Below are positions 1 to 8,060 of a DNA stretch of 64,000 nt, one piece after another. Location: the NCBI GenBank assembly GCA_019918135.1, contig WBZZ01002570.1, forward strand, positions 15,001 through 79,000, in the 5' to 3' direction. Numbering within the stretch: position 1 is the stretch's first letter; every line of letters starts with the position of its first letter. This stretch comes from Paulinella micropora (lineage: Eukaryota > Cercozoa > Imbricatea > Euglyphida > Paulinellidae). The notes under the pieces were generated by a model. That model was not told the DNA's origin and searched no databases. It worked only from the letters and a program-made list of their open reading frames with translations. The position numbers were made by a program, and so were the translations under genes.

Positions 1-161
1 CCTTTCTTGCACCTTTTTCTTCTCCCTGTCCTCCCTCTGATTTCTTTCGTCTTCTAGCAATTCTTAATGGCCTTGGTTTGTTCTGTAATTGCCTTCTTTA
101 TAAGTGATTAAACGCCTGCTTTGAAATCACCGGTGTCCGGACCGTCCTGTGTACGATAATA

Positions 162-722
162 TTGTGTACTCAGGAGGGTTCGGCCGCTGGTGTTTCGAGA
201 GCAGTCGTTCAGTCCCTTGTCAACAAGGCTATTGCAGATCAAACACAATCCATTAAGAAACTTCTAGAAGACGAGAGAAAGGAGAGGGATGCAAGGGAGC
301 AGAAAGAGAAGGCAAGGATGGAAAAAGAAAAGCAACAACAGCTGCAGGACAAGAAGAAAAAGAAGAAGAAGAAGAAGGAGGAGGAGGAGGAGGAGGAAGA
401 AGAAGAGGAGGAGGAGGAGGAGGAGGAAAGTCAGAAGAAAAAGAAAAAGAAAAAAACCCAGAAGAACAACAGCAACAACAACAACAACAAGAGTAATAAC
501 AATAATAATAATACTAAAAATAATACTAATAATAATAATAACAGTAATAATAGCAAGAGCGAGAAAGAACAAGTACTGGAGGACGTGATCGCGCGCATGG
601 CAGCTAGCGCTTTTACCGGTAACACCACACCCCCACGCGGCACCGGTCTCCCCCACCCCACCCCGCAAAACTCACCAAGTTTTTTTGAGTTTGCATTAGC
701 GTCGATGGCGCTGAGACGTTGA
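162..722 (+). CDS. Low-complexity charged coiled-coil protein, start uncertain
   Basis: The frame is open from about 108 to the stop at 720-722 but has no ATG until 318, so the true start may be non-ATG, in an upstream exon, or at 318. The first ~60 residues look like an amphipathic helix (KAIADQTQSIKKLLEDERKE). They are followed by Lys-, Glu- and Asn-rich homopolymer blocks written by trinucleotide repeats, then a non-repetitive tail of about 55 residues. Pyrimidine-rich sequence ending in TTCTAG near 57 could be a splice acceptor, but this is only suggestive. No family recognised. The antisense frame is also open because of the repeat and is treated as a shadow. Confidence 0.45.
   Translation: MCTQEGSAAGVSRAVVQSLVNKAIADQTQSIKKLLEDERKERDAREQKEKARMEKEKQQQLQDKKKKKKKKKEEEEEEEEEEEEEEEEESQKKKKKKKTQKNNSNNNNNKSNNNNNNTKNNTNNNNNSNNSKSEKEQVLEDVIARMAASAFTGNTTPPRGTGLPHPTPQNSPSFFEFALASMALRR
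340..545. repeat. Compound trinucleotide microsatellite (AAG/GAG/AAC/AAT)
   Basis: Runs of AAG, then GAG, then AAG, AAC and AAT triplets follow each other inside the preceding gene. All stay in phase with the plus-strand frame and encode Lys, Glu, Lys and Asn blocks. Slippage-prone. Confidence 0.9.
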
Positions 723-1430
723 TTTTGACTACATGGATTAGGTTCTTGTATCGCTTCCTTTTCCTTTCTTTTCTTTGCCAGATGCTTGTAATTGTTTGGC
801 ATTGCTTTTATTTTGTTGTTTTTGTGTGGGGGGTGCACTTGTAGGTTTGCGGGTGCATATGCGCTACTACTAGCGAGATAACCAACGTTTAAAGATATTT
901 TTGAATGCAAGGATAAGTTTCTAACTTACTGAACTTAGTAATCTTAAATAATAATATTATTACACCTAGATTTGTGTTATTAATTGAGAATTCAACTAAT
1001 CTCTTTACTTGCATAGTCAAAAACCACCCCCCCCCCCTCCCCCTTCCACTACCCACGTGAATCCCCTATCACAGCGGCGGCAGGGATTTTTTGAAGTAAA
1101 AGCAGCTCATAATGTAGGAAAATACTAAAAACAAATAAAACAAAGCAAAAAAACCAAGCTGTGCATTTTTGTCGCTTGTTTCCAGCATAGTCTTGTCGTC
1201 GCCGGCATGAAAAAAGTGGAAAAATTAGGTGTCAGACCGGTTTCTGTCCACCTCCGGAGGTGAAGTCTAAGTGGTTGACTATTAATAAAAACATGTTTTA
1301 ATATCATTTTATTATGTTCTGCAACTAAATACTGAATTTCCCTTCATTTGCACAAGTTTTCTGAAAGTTGCTAAAAATCTTGGAAAATTTTCGGAAAAAG
1401 TGATACCCCCATCTTTGCCGAATGGTTAGT
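723..1430. other. AT-rich intergenic stretch
   Basis: I see no convincing gene. It holds a C-run at about 1027-1046 and several AATAAA-like strings on both strands, compatible with 3' ends of the flanking genes. Confidence 0.6.
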
Positions 1431-1877
1431 TTAATCACTGGGAAGCGACAATTGAACCCAGCCGTATCGGGCAAAGGTAGCAAGCTTGTGGTGAAAGTTA
1501 TCGAGATCTCTGCCTGGTTCTACAAAAGAGAGCTTGCCCTCTTTTGCAGGGTACACGACCGAGGTGTAGCCCAAGAACCGGACTCTGTACGCGATTTGCA
1601 GCATAACGCGAACGGATTCGTCATCGTTCATTTGCACTGGCTTGTCCATATCCCGACTAGTGTAGTACGGAGCGCCAACATAAATCCAGCAATCTTCGTA
1701 GGCAAGCAGTGTCCAATCAGCAGTCTCGTCCTTGTGGGAACGGGTTTGGCACAGGTACAGCTTTTTTGCAGACGCCTTTCCCTCGCTGCCTTGTTGTTGG
1801 GCTGCTGCTAAAAGTTTTTCATGTCGAGTAGGGCTGACCGGCTCGAGAATCACAAACGCAGAGCTTCTTCCGTTCAT
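1431..1877 (-). CDS. Hypothetical protein, 148 aa
   Basis: ATG start at 1877, continuous to the stop at 1431. The composition is that of a soluble globular protein (tryptophans, mixed charge, no low complexity, no membrane segment or signal peptide). The central part, with DWTLLAYEDCWIYVGAPYY, looks like a beta-rich core. No family recognised. It stands alone between intergenic repeats. Confidence 0.6.
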   Translation of the reverse strand: MNGRSSAFVILEPVSPTRHEKLLAAAQQQGSEGKASAKKLYLCQTRSHKDETADWTLLAYEDCWIYVGAPYYTSRDMDKPVQMNDDESVRVMLQIAYRVRFLGYTSVVYPAKEGKLSFVEPGRDLDNFHHKLATFARYGWVQLSLPSD

Positions 1878-2292
1878 CGATCCTTGTCTCTTCTTCTTTA
1901 TGGCTCAGCCCTAGTGCGGCCACCCCGCTCACTTGAGCAGGCCTTTGGGGTGTTAAGGGGGGGGGGGAGGGGAGGGGAGGGGAGCACCCCCCCCCCTCCC
2001 ATCATAACCCCCCGCCAAAGCAAATGTACTCGAGGGAGAGAGACGGTAGGGAGAGGGAAGCAGGGAGAAAGAGGGGGAATCAAAGCTGCCAAAACGTACA
2101 GTTGCCAGTGGTGCGCCCATACAGCACGGGCGCGACATGGACGCCAGTCGCAACATCCTCTTGAGACTGCTACAGCCCGTTGGCGCGGGCTGAAGGGGGT
2201 TCACCTCTCTAAGATTTCAATCCAATCCGAAATTAGCCAGACACATGTAATTTTAATAAAGATTTTTTGACAAAGCCGTGGCAAAGAATCCA
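1878..2292. other. Intergenic, G-run/C-run and GC palindrome
   Basis: Contains a G-run/C-run block at about 1958-2000 and an imperfect palindrome at 2170-2192 (AGCCCG...CGGGCT) resembling the one that interrupts the LRR gene near 33.9 kb. Overlapping frames on both strands are low-complexity and not credible genes. Confidence 0.5.
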
Positions 2293-2964
2293 CTAAGTAA
2301 TGTCATGTTCGACAGTATGGGCAGGCTGCGTCGCCTGGCGCCTCAAGTACGCTTGCCAGTGAGCGCGCTGTGCCTGAGAGGTCACAAAGGTCTTTGCGCA
2401 GCACCTTTGTTTGCAGTGATAGGGTTTCTCGCCGGTGTGCTGTCGCATATGACTCTCCCAATTAACTTTTTGAGTAAACTGCCAATCACAGAATTCGCAT
2501 TCGTAGTCTTTGTGCGTGTCGTGGATTTTGAGATGTAAGCGCAGGCTGCCTCTGCGCCTCAACAGCTTGCCGCACACGGGGCAGAGTACCCCGCCGCAGC
2601 AAGGCGTTGGCTCGCTGGTCGGCAGCGTCGGTTGTGCTTCAAGTGCATCGGCAGTACTATCGCTCGCCGGCGCCGCGCACCTGCGCGCCCGCCTCTCGGC
2701 GTGCCTAAGCGAATGGATTTCTAGGCTGCGCTTCCGTGCAAATCTGCGCGAACAGAGCGAACAAATGAATGGCTTGGTGTGGGTGTTCAGGTGCAAACGC
2801 AGATTGTTCTTATTTTTGACAGTGAATCCACAGAACGGACAATCAAGCCCCACTAGGGCGCTGAAAGCTTTGCGGTGCTCGGCCACGTGTCTCTTCAAGT
2901 CTCCGTACGAGCTTTGCTGTTTAGGGCAGTACTGGCAGATCCAGATGGCGGCGGTCGCGGGCAT
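2293..2964 (-). CDS. C2H2 zinc-finger protein, six fingers
   Basis: Starts at ATG 2964. Finger-like units begin at CQYC (residue ~10), CPFC (~42), CSLC (~69), CPVC (~130), CEFC (~158) and CKQRC (~187). Most keep the Phe/Leu core and HxxxH ending, and a classical TGEKPY linker joins the last two. A small Ala/Ser/Pro-rich spacer of about 35 residues separates fingers three and four. Known role of the family: sequence-specific DNA, RNA or protein binding in the nucleus; the target here is unknown. The N-terminal finger and its upstream sequence are duplicated at 7100-7246, so this locus has been a duplication donor. Confidence 0.85.
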   Translation of the reverse strand: MPATAAIWICQYCPKQQSSYGDLKRHVAEHRKAFSALVGLDCPFCGFTVKNKNNLRLHLNTHTKPFICSLCSRRFARKRSLEIHSLRHAERRARRCAAPASDSTADALEAQPTLPTSEPTPCCGGVLCPVCGKLLRRRGSLRLHLKIHDTHKDYECEFCDWQFTQKVNWESHMRQHTGEKPYHCKQRCCAKTFVTSQAQRAHWQAYLRRQATQPAHTVEHDIT

Positions 2965-3090
2965 GTCGCAGGCAAGGAGAAAAAGGGAATGGCAGGGTGC
3001 TAGGGGGTCAAACGAAGAGAGGTTCCAAAAGGGCTTTTTTGTCCTCCCCCCTCCCCTCCCCCTCTTTCTGAACTTTTTTAAATTGCCGCT

Positions 3091-3114
3091 GGGGGGGGGG
3101 GGGCGCCCCCCCCC
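3091..3114. repeat. G-run/C-run palindrome
   Basis: Thirteen G, then CG, then nine C: a perfect G/C snap-back of the type found in most intergenic spaces of this window. A second, shorter G/C block follows at about 3140-3160. Confidence 0.85.
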
Positions 3115-3219
3115 TTTCTCTTATGGCTAGGGAGAGAGGGGGGGGTAACCCCCCCCCTCCTGTTCCCTCCGCCCCTTTCCCGCTCTCTTTTGTGTAAGAC
3201 TTCTTTTCTTGATCCGCGC

Positions 3220-4083
3220 ATGAGGTCCCAAATAACAGCCGTCAGGCCCGTGCTGAAGCGCCCCGCGCAGCTACAGTACCAGTTCAAGCACAATGAGAAG
3301 GGCCTGCTAGTAGGCCGGTACAAGCTCAAGACGCGCAGCGCGTGGAAGCTCTGGCGGCGCGCCTGTGTTTCTTGCTACGCACAATACAAGGTCTTCCGGC
3401 GCGCGACCGAGGCTGCTTGCGAGCATCACGGCCCAACCGGGGCGGGGGAGCGCTGGGAGCCTAGCCGGGCCGAGCTGCAGTACCAGGCGCTGCTGCAGCT
3501 GCAGGTCTGGGCCGCGGGCGTTCGGCTGAGGAGCCAGAAAGCCGCGCTTAGGGCGGCGCACGCTCGTGCACAACAGAATGAGCACAAGGCCCAGGTGTAC
3601 AGAGACTACTGCCAGGTTGCGAAGCACAAGTACGACGAGCTGCGGCGGGCGTGGCAGCAAGCACGCGAAGACTTCCAGCGCGAGCAGTCGTCGCGCTTGG
3701 CCATTGAAGCGTGCGCATTAGATTTGCTGAAGCGCCAACAGGCAGGGCAAAGGTCTGTGGATTGGCACGAGCGGGCCAAGGCGGCCGAGGCAAAGTTAGC
3801 ACAGGTCCAGCAGGAGTCGCAGCGGCTGCGGACCATTGCCGACGAAGCCGCCAGGCAGGTGCTACAGGATAAAGAGAGGATAGCGAGAGAACAGCAAGAA
3901 CGCGAGAGTTGGCAGAGGAGAGCTCAGGCGGCGGAAGCCACGCTAGTGCAAGTGCAGCAGCTGCAGCAGCAGGTGTTGTTGCCCTTGTGGCACCTCTCCA
4001 AGAACTCGCCTGCCCCAGCGCCACCCTGCGTGCCTCGCATTCTTGGCGCCGTTGTGAGCAAGCCCAGCGAACCAGGAAAGTGA
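3220..4083 (+). CDS. Coiled-coil protein, 287 aa
   Basis: First in-frame ATG at 3220. A basic N-terminal region of about 110 residues rich in Arg, Lys and aromatic residues is followed by roughly 150 residues of Ala/Glu/Gln/Arg-rich heptad-like helix (QARED, QQAGQRS, ERIAREQQERE), predicted to form a long coiled coil. The tail is proline-rich. No enzyme motif or membrane segment. A structural or scaffolding role is inference. Downstream of the stop comes AAAGTCTTAATCTTGGC, a weak match to the 3'-end element. Confidence 0.65.
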   Translation: MRSQITAVRPVLKRPAQLQYQFKHNEKGLLVGRYKLKTRSAWKLWRRACVSCYAQYKVFRRATEAACEHHGPTGAGERWEPSRAELQYQALLQLQVWAAGVRLRSQKAALRAAHARAQQNEHKAQVYRDYCQVAKHKYDELRRAWQQAREDFQREQSSRLAIEACALDLLKRQQAGQRSVDWHERAKAAEAKLAQVQQESQRLRTIADEAARQVLQDKERIAREQQERESWQRRAQAAEATLVQVQQLQQQVLLPLWHLSKNSPAPAPPCVPRILGAVVSKPSEPGK

Positions 4084-4311
4084 AAAAAAGTCTTAATCTT
4101 GGCAGAGGGACTGCCGCCAACGACGTGTATGTTTTTTTTAATGATTAAATATAACAAAATTCAAGGTAATTGAGTATTGTACGGCGGCGTGGGCGTCAGG
4201 GCAGCCTCCTGGCTAGCGCGCGCTGACGTCACTTGTTGACGACCTCTTCATTTTGCCAGTGGTCCTCTGTCGTGTCGTGACAGTGTTGATAACACTTGGC
4301 CAGCTCAAGCA

Positions 4312-5060
4312 CTGCCTTTTCTGGCCGTATCACGTAGTAGCGCCAAACTTTCCGCTAAACTTTTTTCGGGGTTGTACCACCCAGCGGGGAGACAAAAGGG
4401 AGCCGAGGAAAAAAGGGGAAGACAAAATGAAAGGGAAGACACAATGAAAGGGAAGACACAATGAAAGGGGAGGGGGGCACCTTCTCTCTTCCCCTCCCCC
4501 CTTCCCCTCTTCTCTCCCTCTCCCCTCCTTCCCTCCCTCTACTTTTTTTTCGGCCAGCGAATTTTTCTTTTGCTCGCTCTTCTTTTTTTTGGCGCCAAAT
4601 TTGTCGCCAAATTTGGCGTATGTGTGCGCTTTGCATGATACGGCCGCAAAAGGCATTCCCGCCCAAAAGCCCGGGAAGCACTGCCTTTTTTGGCCGTATC
4701 ACGCAGTAGCGCCAAACTTTGCGCCAAATTTTTTTGGCTTGTATAAACCAAAAAGATTTGGCGCACACTCTCCCCCCCCCCCCTCCCCCTTCAAAAGGAA
4801 AAGGAGAAGGGGAGCGGGGAGACAAAAGAGAGCAGAGGAAAAAAGGGGAAGACGAAATGAAGGGGGGGGGTGCCCTCGCTCTTCCCCTCCCCTCTTCTCT
4901 CCCTCGCCCCTCCTTCCCTCTCGCTACTTTTTTTTTGGCCAGAGGATTTTTCTTTTGCTCGCTATTCTTTTTTTTGTGCCAAATTTGGCGCCAAATTAAG
5001 CGTATGTGTGCGCCTTGCATGATATAGTCGCAAAAGGCATTACTATTAAAAAGCCAGAAA
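4312..5060. repeat. Tandem duplication of ~370-bp repeat unit with E2F-like palindromes
   Basis: Two head-to-tail copies (about 4312-4678 and 4679-5060). Each holds CACTGCCTTTT...CGTATCACG, AGCGCCAAACTT, a purine-rich then pyrimidine-rich low-complexity tract, TTTGGCGCCAAATT and the conserved GTATGTGTGCGC...TGCATGATA end. Frames crossing it on either strand are low-complexity shadows. Confidence 0.75.
4636..4713. repeat. Dispersed hairpin element
   Basis: Inverted repeat TGATACGGCCGCAAAAGGCA ... TGCCTTTTTTGGCCGTATCA with a ~25-nt loop; a member of the GATAYGG..GGCAGT hairpin family. Confidence 0.7.
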
Positions 5061-5086
5061 GCACTGCCTTTTTCGGCCGTATTGCA
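5019..5086. repeat. Dispersed hairpin element
   Basis: ATGATATAGTCGCAAAAGGC paired with GCCTTTTTCGGCCGTAT. Same family as the element at 4636-4713, more diverged. Confidence 0.65.
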
Positions 5087-5285
5087 TACTGCAGCCGGCG
5101 CACTGAGAATGTACAGCAAAAAAATTTAATAACAGAATTCTTGTTGGCACAGGGAGTGCTAGGGTCTGCACGTCGGACGTAAACTGGGTCACGTAGTCGC
5201 TGGTGGTAGTGCTTGTGTAGCTAGTGGCTGTGTCGTAATCCACTGCGTAGGCTTTATGTGCGCCAGCCGTCCCCCTTCCCAACCA

Positions 5286-5450
5286 CTAATACATTTCTTG
5301 GTGGTACACGCAAGTGCAGACCATTTTTCCGTGCAAAATGTTTTGAACACAGCCGCATTCGAACTCAATTGTCCGTCCCGCTCGCAGGCTAAACTTTTGG
5401 TATTCTAGGTCCGGCAACAAGCGCTGGCTTGGCCAGTTTCTTTTGGCCAT
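5286..5450 (-). CDS. Small protein with two CxC pairs, 54 aa
   Basis: ATG at 5450, TAG at 5286-5288. The product begins MAKRNWPSQRLLPDLEYQKF and ends with two CxC pairs (CGC at ~32-34, CTC at ~45-47), which could hold a metal ion. There is no low complexity, and codon use is mixed like that of the larger genes. The frame stays open after the stop, towards 5100, with Thr/Ser-rich residues, so it could be the front part of a formerly longer gene. No family recognised. Confidence 0.4.
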   Translation of the reverse strand: MAKRNWPSQRLLPDLEYQKFSLRAGRTIEFECGCVQNILHGKMVCTCVYHQEMY

Positions 5451-6390
5451 TGTTCACGCTGAAATGCGGTCCTACAACAACAGCCCACCCCAAACAACAT
5501 GAGAACAAAAAAGATTGGGGAAAAGTGCAGTCACGGGCTTGCGTTGGGATAAAAGATTAGACAACGACGGCAGCAAGCACACAAGCCAAACGATTTACGT
5601 ACAGCCCCTTGCTAGGTTCGAGGGGGTGGGGCGCCCCCCCCGCTTCCAACCACAGTGCGCGGTCGTGCACACTCTCCTGCCGCCCTCTCTCCGCAGGTGT
5701 GCCAAGGGAAAAAGGAGGGGGGGGGGCGCCCGGCATTGGGGGGGGGGGGCTTAGTCGAGGCGTTTCATATATTTTTTTTGATAGCTTCTGCGCCCTCTCC
5801 CTTCCCCCTTGCTCTTCCCCTGTTCTTCGAGCCCCCCCGGGCTTGGGGTCCCTCTTTTAGTTCTCAGCTCCAAGATTAAAAGCTTTTCCAGGGATTTTCT
5901 TAAAATCTTTTTTTGTACAATCCTCTTTCCTGCCCAAAGGCGGCGGCGGCCGCTGGTATTTCAACCAGGGCGAGTACCGAGTTCCGGTCGATGAGCAGGT
6001 CGTGGAGGTCGTTTGGGCGCTAGCCTGACACTTTTCAATGCGGCCGTGGCGCCCGCGTCAGTGGCCGGCATCTGGGAATTCCAGCTCACTGACATTGTTA
6101 AACACTTACTTCAGTGGCTTTGAAATCTATTGTTGTAATTTATTTCTGAAGTGCACGTGGGCCGCCGCGCTTGAGGACTGGATCGTGGACAAATGTGAGG
6201 CCACGACGTCGCACCTGTCGCTGGGCCCGTTTGTGGTCGAGTGCCACGGCCGCCATTTCGGCCGGTAGGAACATCGAAGCCACGTGGTCTACCGTCGAAA
6301 CAAGCGCTGCGCCACCGCTCTGCTGGAGCCTTTCTCTCTTCGTTTTCTGCACAAAACTTGTCGCCAAATCTGCGCATGTGTGCGCCTGAA
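5451..6390. other. Intergenic with decayed coding traces
   Basis: 5600-5880 is G/C-run and pyrimidine repeat. 5867-5925 carries a reversed 3'-end element. Between about 5930 and 6270, plus-strand frames give protein-like stretches (for example RWYFNQGEYRVPVDEQVVEV and AGIWEFQLTDIVKHLLQWL), but no frame holds them together. This fits a decayed gene. Confidence 0.35.
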
Positions 6391-6460
6391 ATGATATGGC
6401 CAAAAAAAGGCAGTATTGCCAGAAAAGCCTGAGAATGCTGCCTTTTTCGACCATATCATA
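6391..6460. repeat. Dispersed hairpin element, best example
   Basis: GATATGGCCAAAAAAAGGCA and its near-complement TGCCTTTTTCGACCATATC form ~24-bp arms with three mismatches and a ~14-nt loop. Copies lie at about 18567, 26525, 27066, 28684 and 63848. Confidence 0.85.
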
Positions 6461-6603
6461 TGCACAGACCGTCAAGCCGCAATATTTTGCGCCAAGAAAG
6501 TACCAAAAAGAAATATACTCGTTCAGCCGGAGTCTCGACGAGGGGAAAGGGGGGGGGGCCCCCCCCCTGTGAGCTCCCCCAAAAAAAGTTTATTTATTTT
6601 TGC

Positions 6604-6858
6604 TCTTTCTCTAGCGACTGCCAGGACGCGGGGCTCCTGACTCACCCCCTCTCCCAGAACCCCTCGTGCTCACTTTGCGGATGTCATGGGGATGCTCTGG
6701 CGGAGGGTCGGGACGTGTTGGGTGCATGTGACCGGGCCTGTCACTTAGTGTTCTCGGGAGGGGGCGAACTCTGTGTGTTCCGCGTCAAAGCTGTTAATGC
6801 TTTCTCCTGCACTTTTATAAGCTGGGCGGTGTCACTGTGTGTGTTTTGTGTTGACTAG
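6604..6858 (+). pseudogene. Possible Cys-rich coding remnant
   Basis: The open frame encodes a cysteine-spaced segment (CSLCGCHGDALAEG...CDRACHLVF) that looks protein-like, but it has no ATG and its upstream part is repeat. It could be the tail of a lost zinc-binding gene. It ends ten bases before the small membrane protein. Confidence 0.25.
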
Positions 6859-6867
6859 ATTACTGAC

Positions 6868-7020
6868 ATGGTCTTTACGTCGGCTACTCTCGGCGCTATC
6901 TGGAATTTTGCAGCTTTGTTGTTGTCATCGATACTCGGTGTCTATGCGGCTGCAGCGTTTCACTCCTATAGAAATCCTGTCCCCTACAGTGTCTTTTCGC
7001 GATACCCCCCGGATTTCTGA
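6868..7020 (+). CDS. Small single-pass membrane protein, 50 aa
   Basis: ATG at 6868, stop TGA at 7018-7020. Residues ~8-28 form one hydrophobic segment (LGAIWNFAALLLSSILGVYA), followed by a polar, Pro/Tyr-rich tail (FHSYRNPVPYSVF). Known pattern: tiny tail-out membrane proteins are common in large DNA viruses; function unknown. AATAAAAAAAAA lies about 50 bases downstream. Without homologues, chance cannot be excluded. Confidence 0.35.
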   Translation: MVFTSATLGAIWNFAALLLSSILGVYAAAAFHSYRNPVPYSVFSRYPPDF

Positions 7021-7099
7021 CGACAACGAGAATATTAACCCACTGTCGGAATTGTGTCTAAGTTTTAAATAAAAAAAAATTCTTGCACTTTTTGACGCA

Positions 7100-7246
7100 C
7101 TAACCGCAGCATTTCCTTGAGATGCACGGCCACGCGACGAGGTTGAAAGCTTTGCGGTGCTCGGCCACTTGTCTCTGCGAGTCTCTGTACGAGCTTTGCT
7201 GTTTAGGGCAGTATTGGCAGATCCAGATGGCGGCGGTCGCGGGCAT
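7100..7246 (-). pseudogene. Truncated duplicate of the C2H2 gene 5' end
   Basis: From ATG 7246 the product matches the first ~32 residues of the zinc-finger protein at 2293-2964 (MPATAAIWICQYCPKQQSSY, with small changes in the finger helix) and then diverges into unrelated sequence. The identity extends into DNA around the start codon, so it is a genomic duplication rather than convergence. Confidence 0.8.
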
Positions 7247-7307
7247 GTCGCAAGGCAAGGTTCGGTGTTCACAAGAAATGAAGAAAATATTGCGATTGGA
7301 GTTTATG

Positions 7308-8060
7308 TCAAGTCGCGTCCGTGCACAACGCGCCGGGCCCGCACACCAGCTCCACGCCGTCCGCACACTCATTGACGTCCGGCAAGCCAGAGGGGCTCTG
7401 GCTCGGAGAGGCGGTCGCGCTCCCCGACATAGTCGCCGACGCGGTCAGAGTTTTCGAGCTTGAGGCCGTCGAGGTCGGCGCCGCGGACGGCACCCACACG
7501 GCGCACTCGGCACTTGCGCGCTGGCTCAGGCACGCGCTGTGTGTCTGGCTCAGCAGCTCCGCGGGCGCGCCGTCCAGCAACTGCCGGGCGTCGCGCAGGC
7601 TATTCAGCCGCCAACTCGACAGATCGGCCCGCAGCACGGACTGCGCGAACACCGCCGTCGCCTCCGACTCGTCAAAGACGGCGTCCCCGAGCCCGGCGAA
7701 GCTGTGCTCGAAGCTCGTCACGTGCGACGTGTCGACGGCCGACAGCGGAGGCAACGACTGTAGCTGCCTTTCGCCGTAGAAGTGGTAGCCGCTGCTTGTG
7801 TCCAGCCGCAGCCCGCCCCACTCCGAGATCGCGAGCAGCGCGGCCTCTTCGTCCGCCTGCTGCGCGCGCCACGCCGGCGTCATTGCCCAGCCCGGCACCA
7901 CGCCTTCCACTGCTGTCGAGCCCGCGGCCGGCAGCGTCCACACCGCGCCGGCGGCGCCGACGGACAGCTCGAGCAACAGGTCCGTCGGTTCCGGTGCGCG
8001 CCAGGCGCAGTCGGCGTTGGCCAAGAACACCACAGTCAACGCTAGTAAGCCGGCGTTCAT
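7308..8060 (-). CDS. Secreted surface protein: BspA-like segment, Ser/Thr stalk, partial EGF module
   Basis: ATG at 8060. Residues 1-18 are a clear signal peptide (LLALTVVFLANADCA). Residues ~80-165 carry the DUF285/BspA-LRR style pattern (LSAVDTSHVTSFEHSFAG ... DLSSWRLNSL). Then come a Ser/Thr/Ala-rich stalk (~195-225) and DVNECADGVELVC...ALC, the start of a calcium-binding EGF domain that ends early at residue 250. Likely role: exported or surface adhesion-type protein (inference from family). The early end beside the duplicated zinc-finger fragment suggests that a rearrangement removed its C-terminus. Confidence 0.7.
   Translation of the reverse strand: MNAGLLALTVVFLANADCAWRAPEPTDLLLELSVGAAGAVWTLPAAGSTAVEGVVPGWAMTPAWRAQQADEEAALLAISEWGGLRLDTSSGYHFYGERQLQSLPPLSAVDTSHVTSFEHSFAGLGDAVFDESEATAVFAQSVLRADLSSWRLNSLRDARQLLDGAPAELLSQTHSACLSQRASAECAVWVPSAAPTSTASSSKTLTASATMSGSATASPSQSPSGLPDVNECADGVELVCGPGALCTDAT

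Noticed and set aside
264-910. Minus-strand open frames over the trinucleotide tract
   Set aside because: Leu/Phe/Ile homopolymers are mirror images of the plus-strand microsatellite.
5046-5282. Thr/Ser-rich minus-strand frame following the small CxC protein
   Set aside because: Opens only with TTG right after the stop of the small ORF and runs into hairpin repeat; kept as a note in the small-protein entry.
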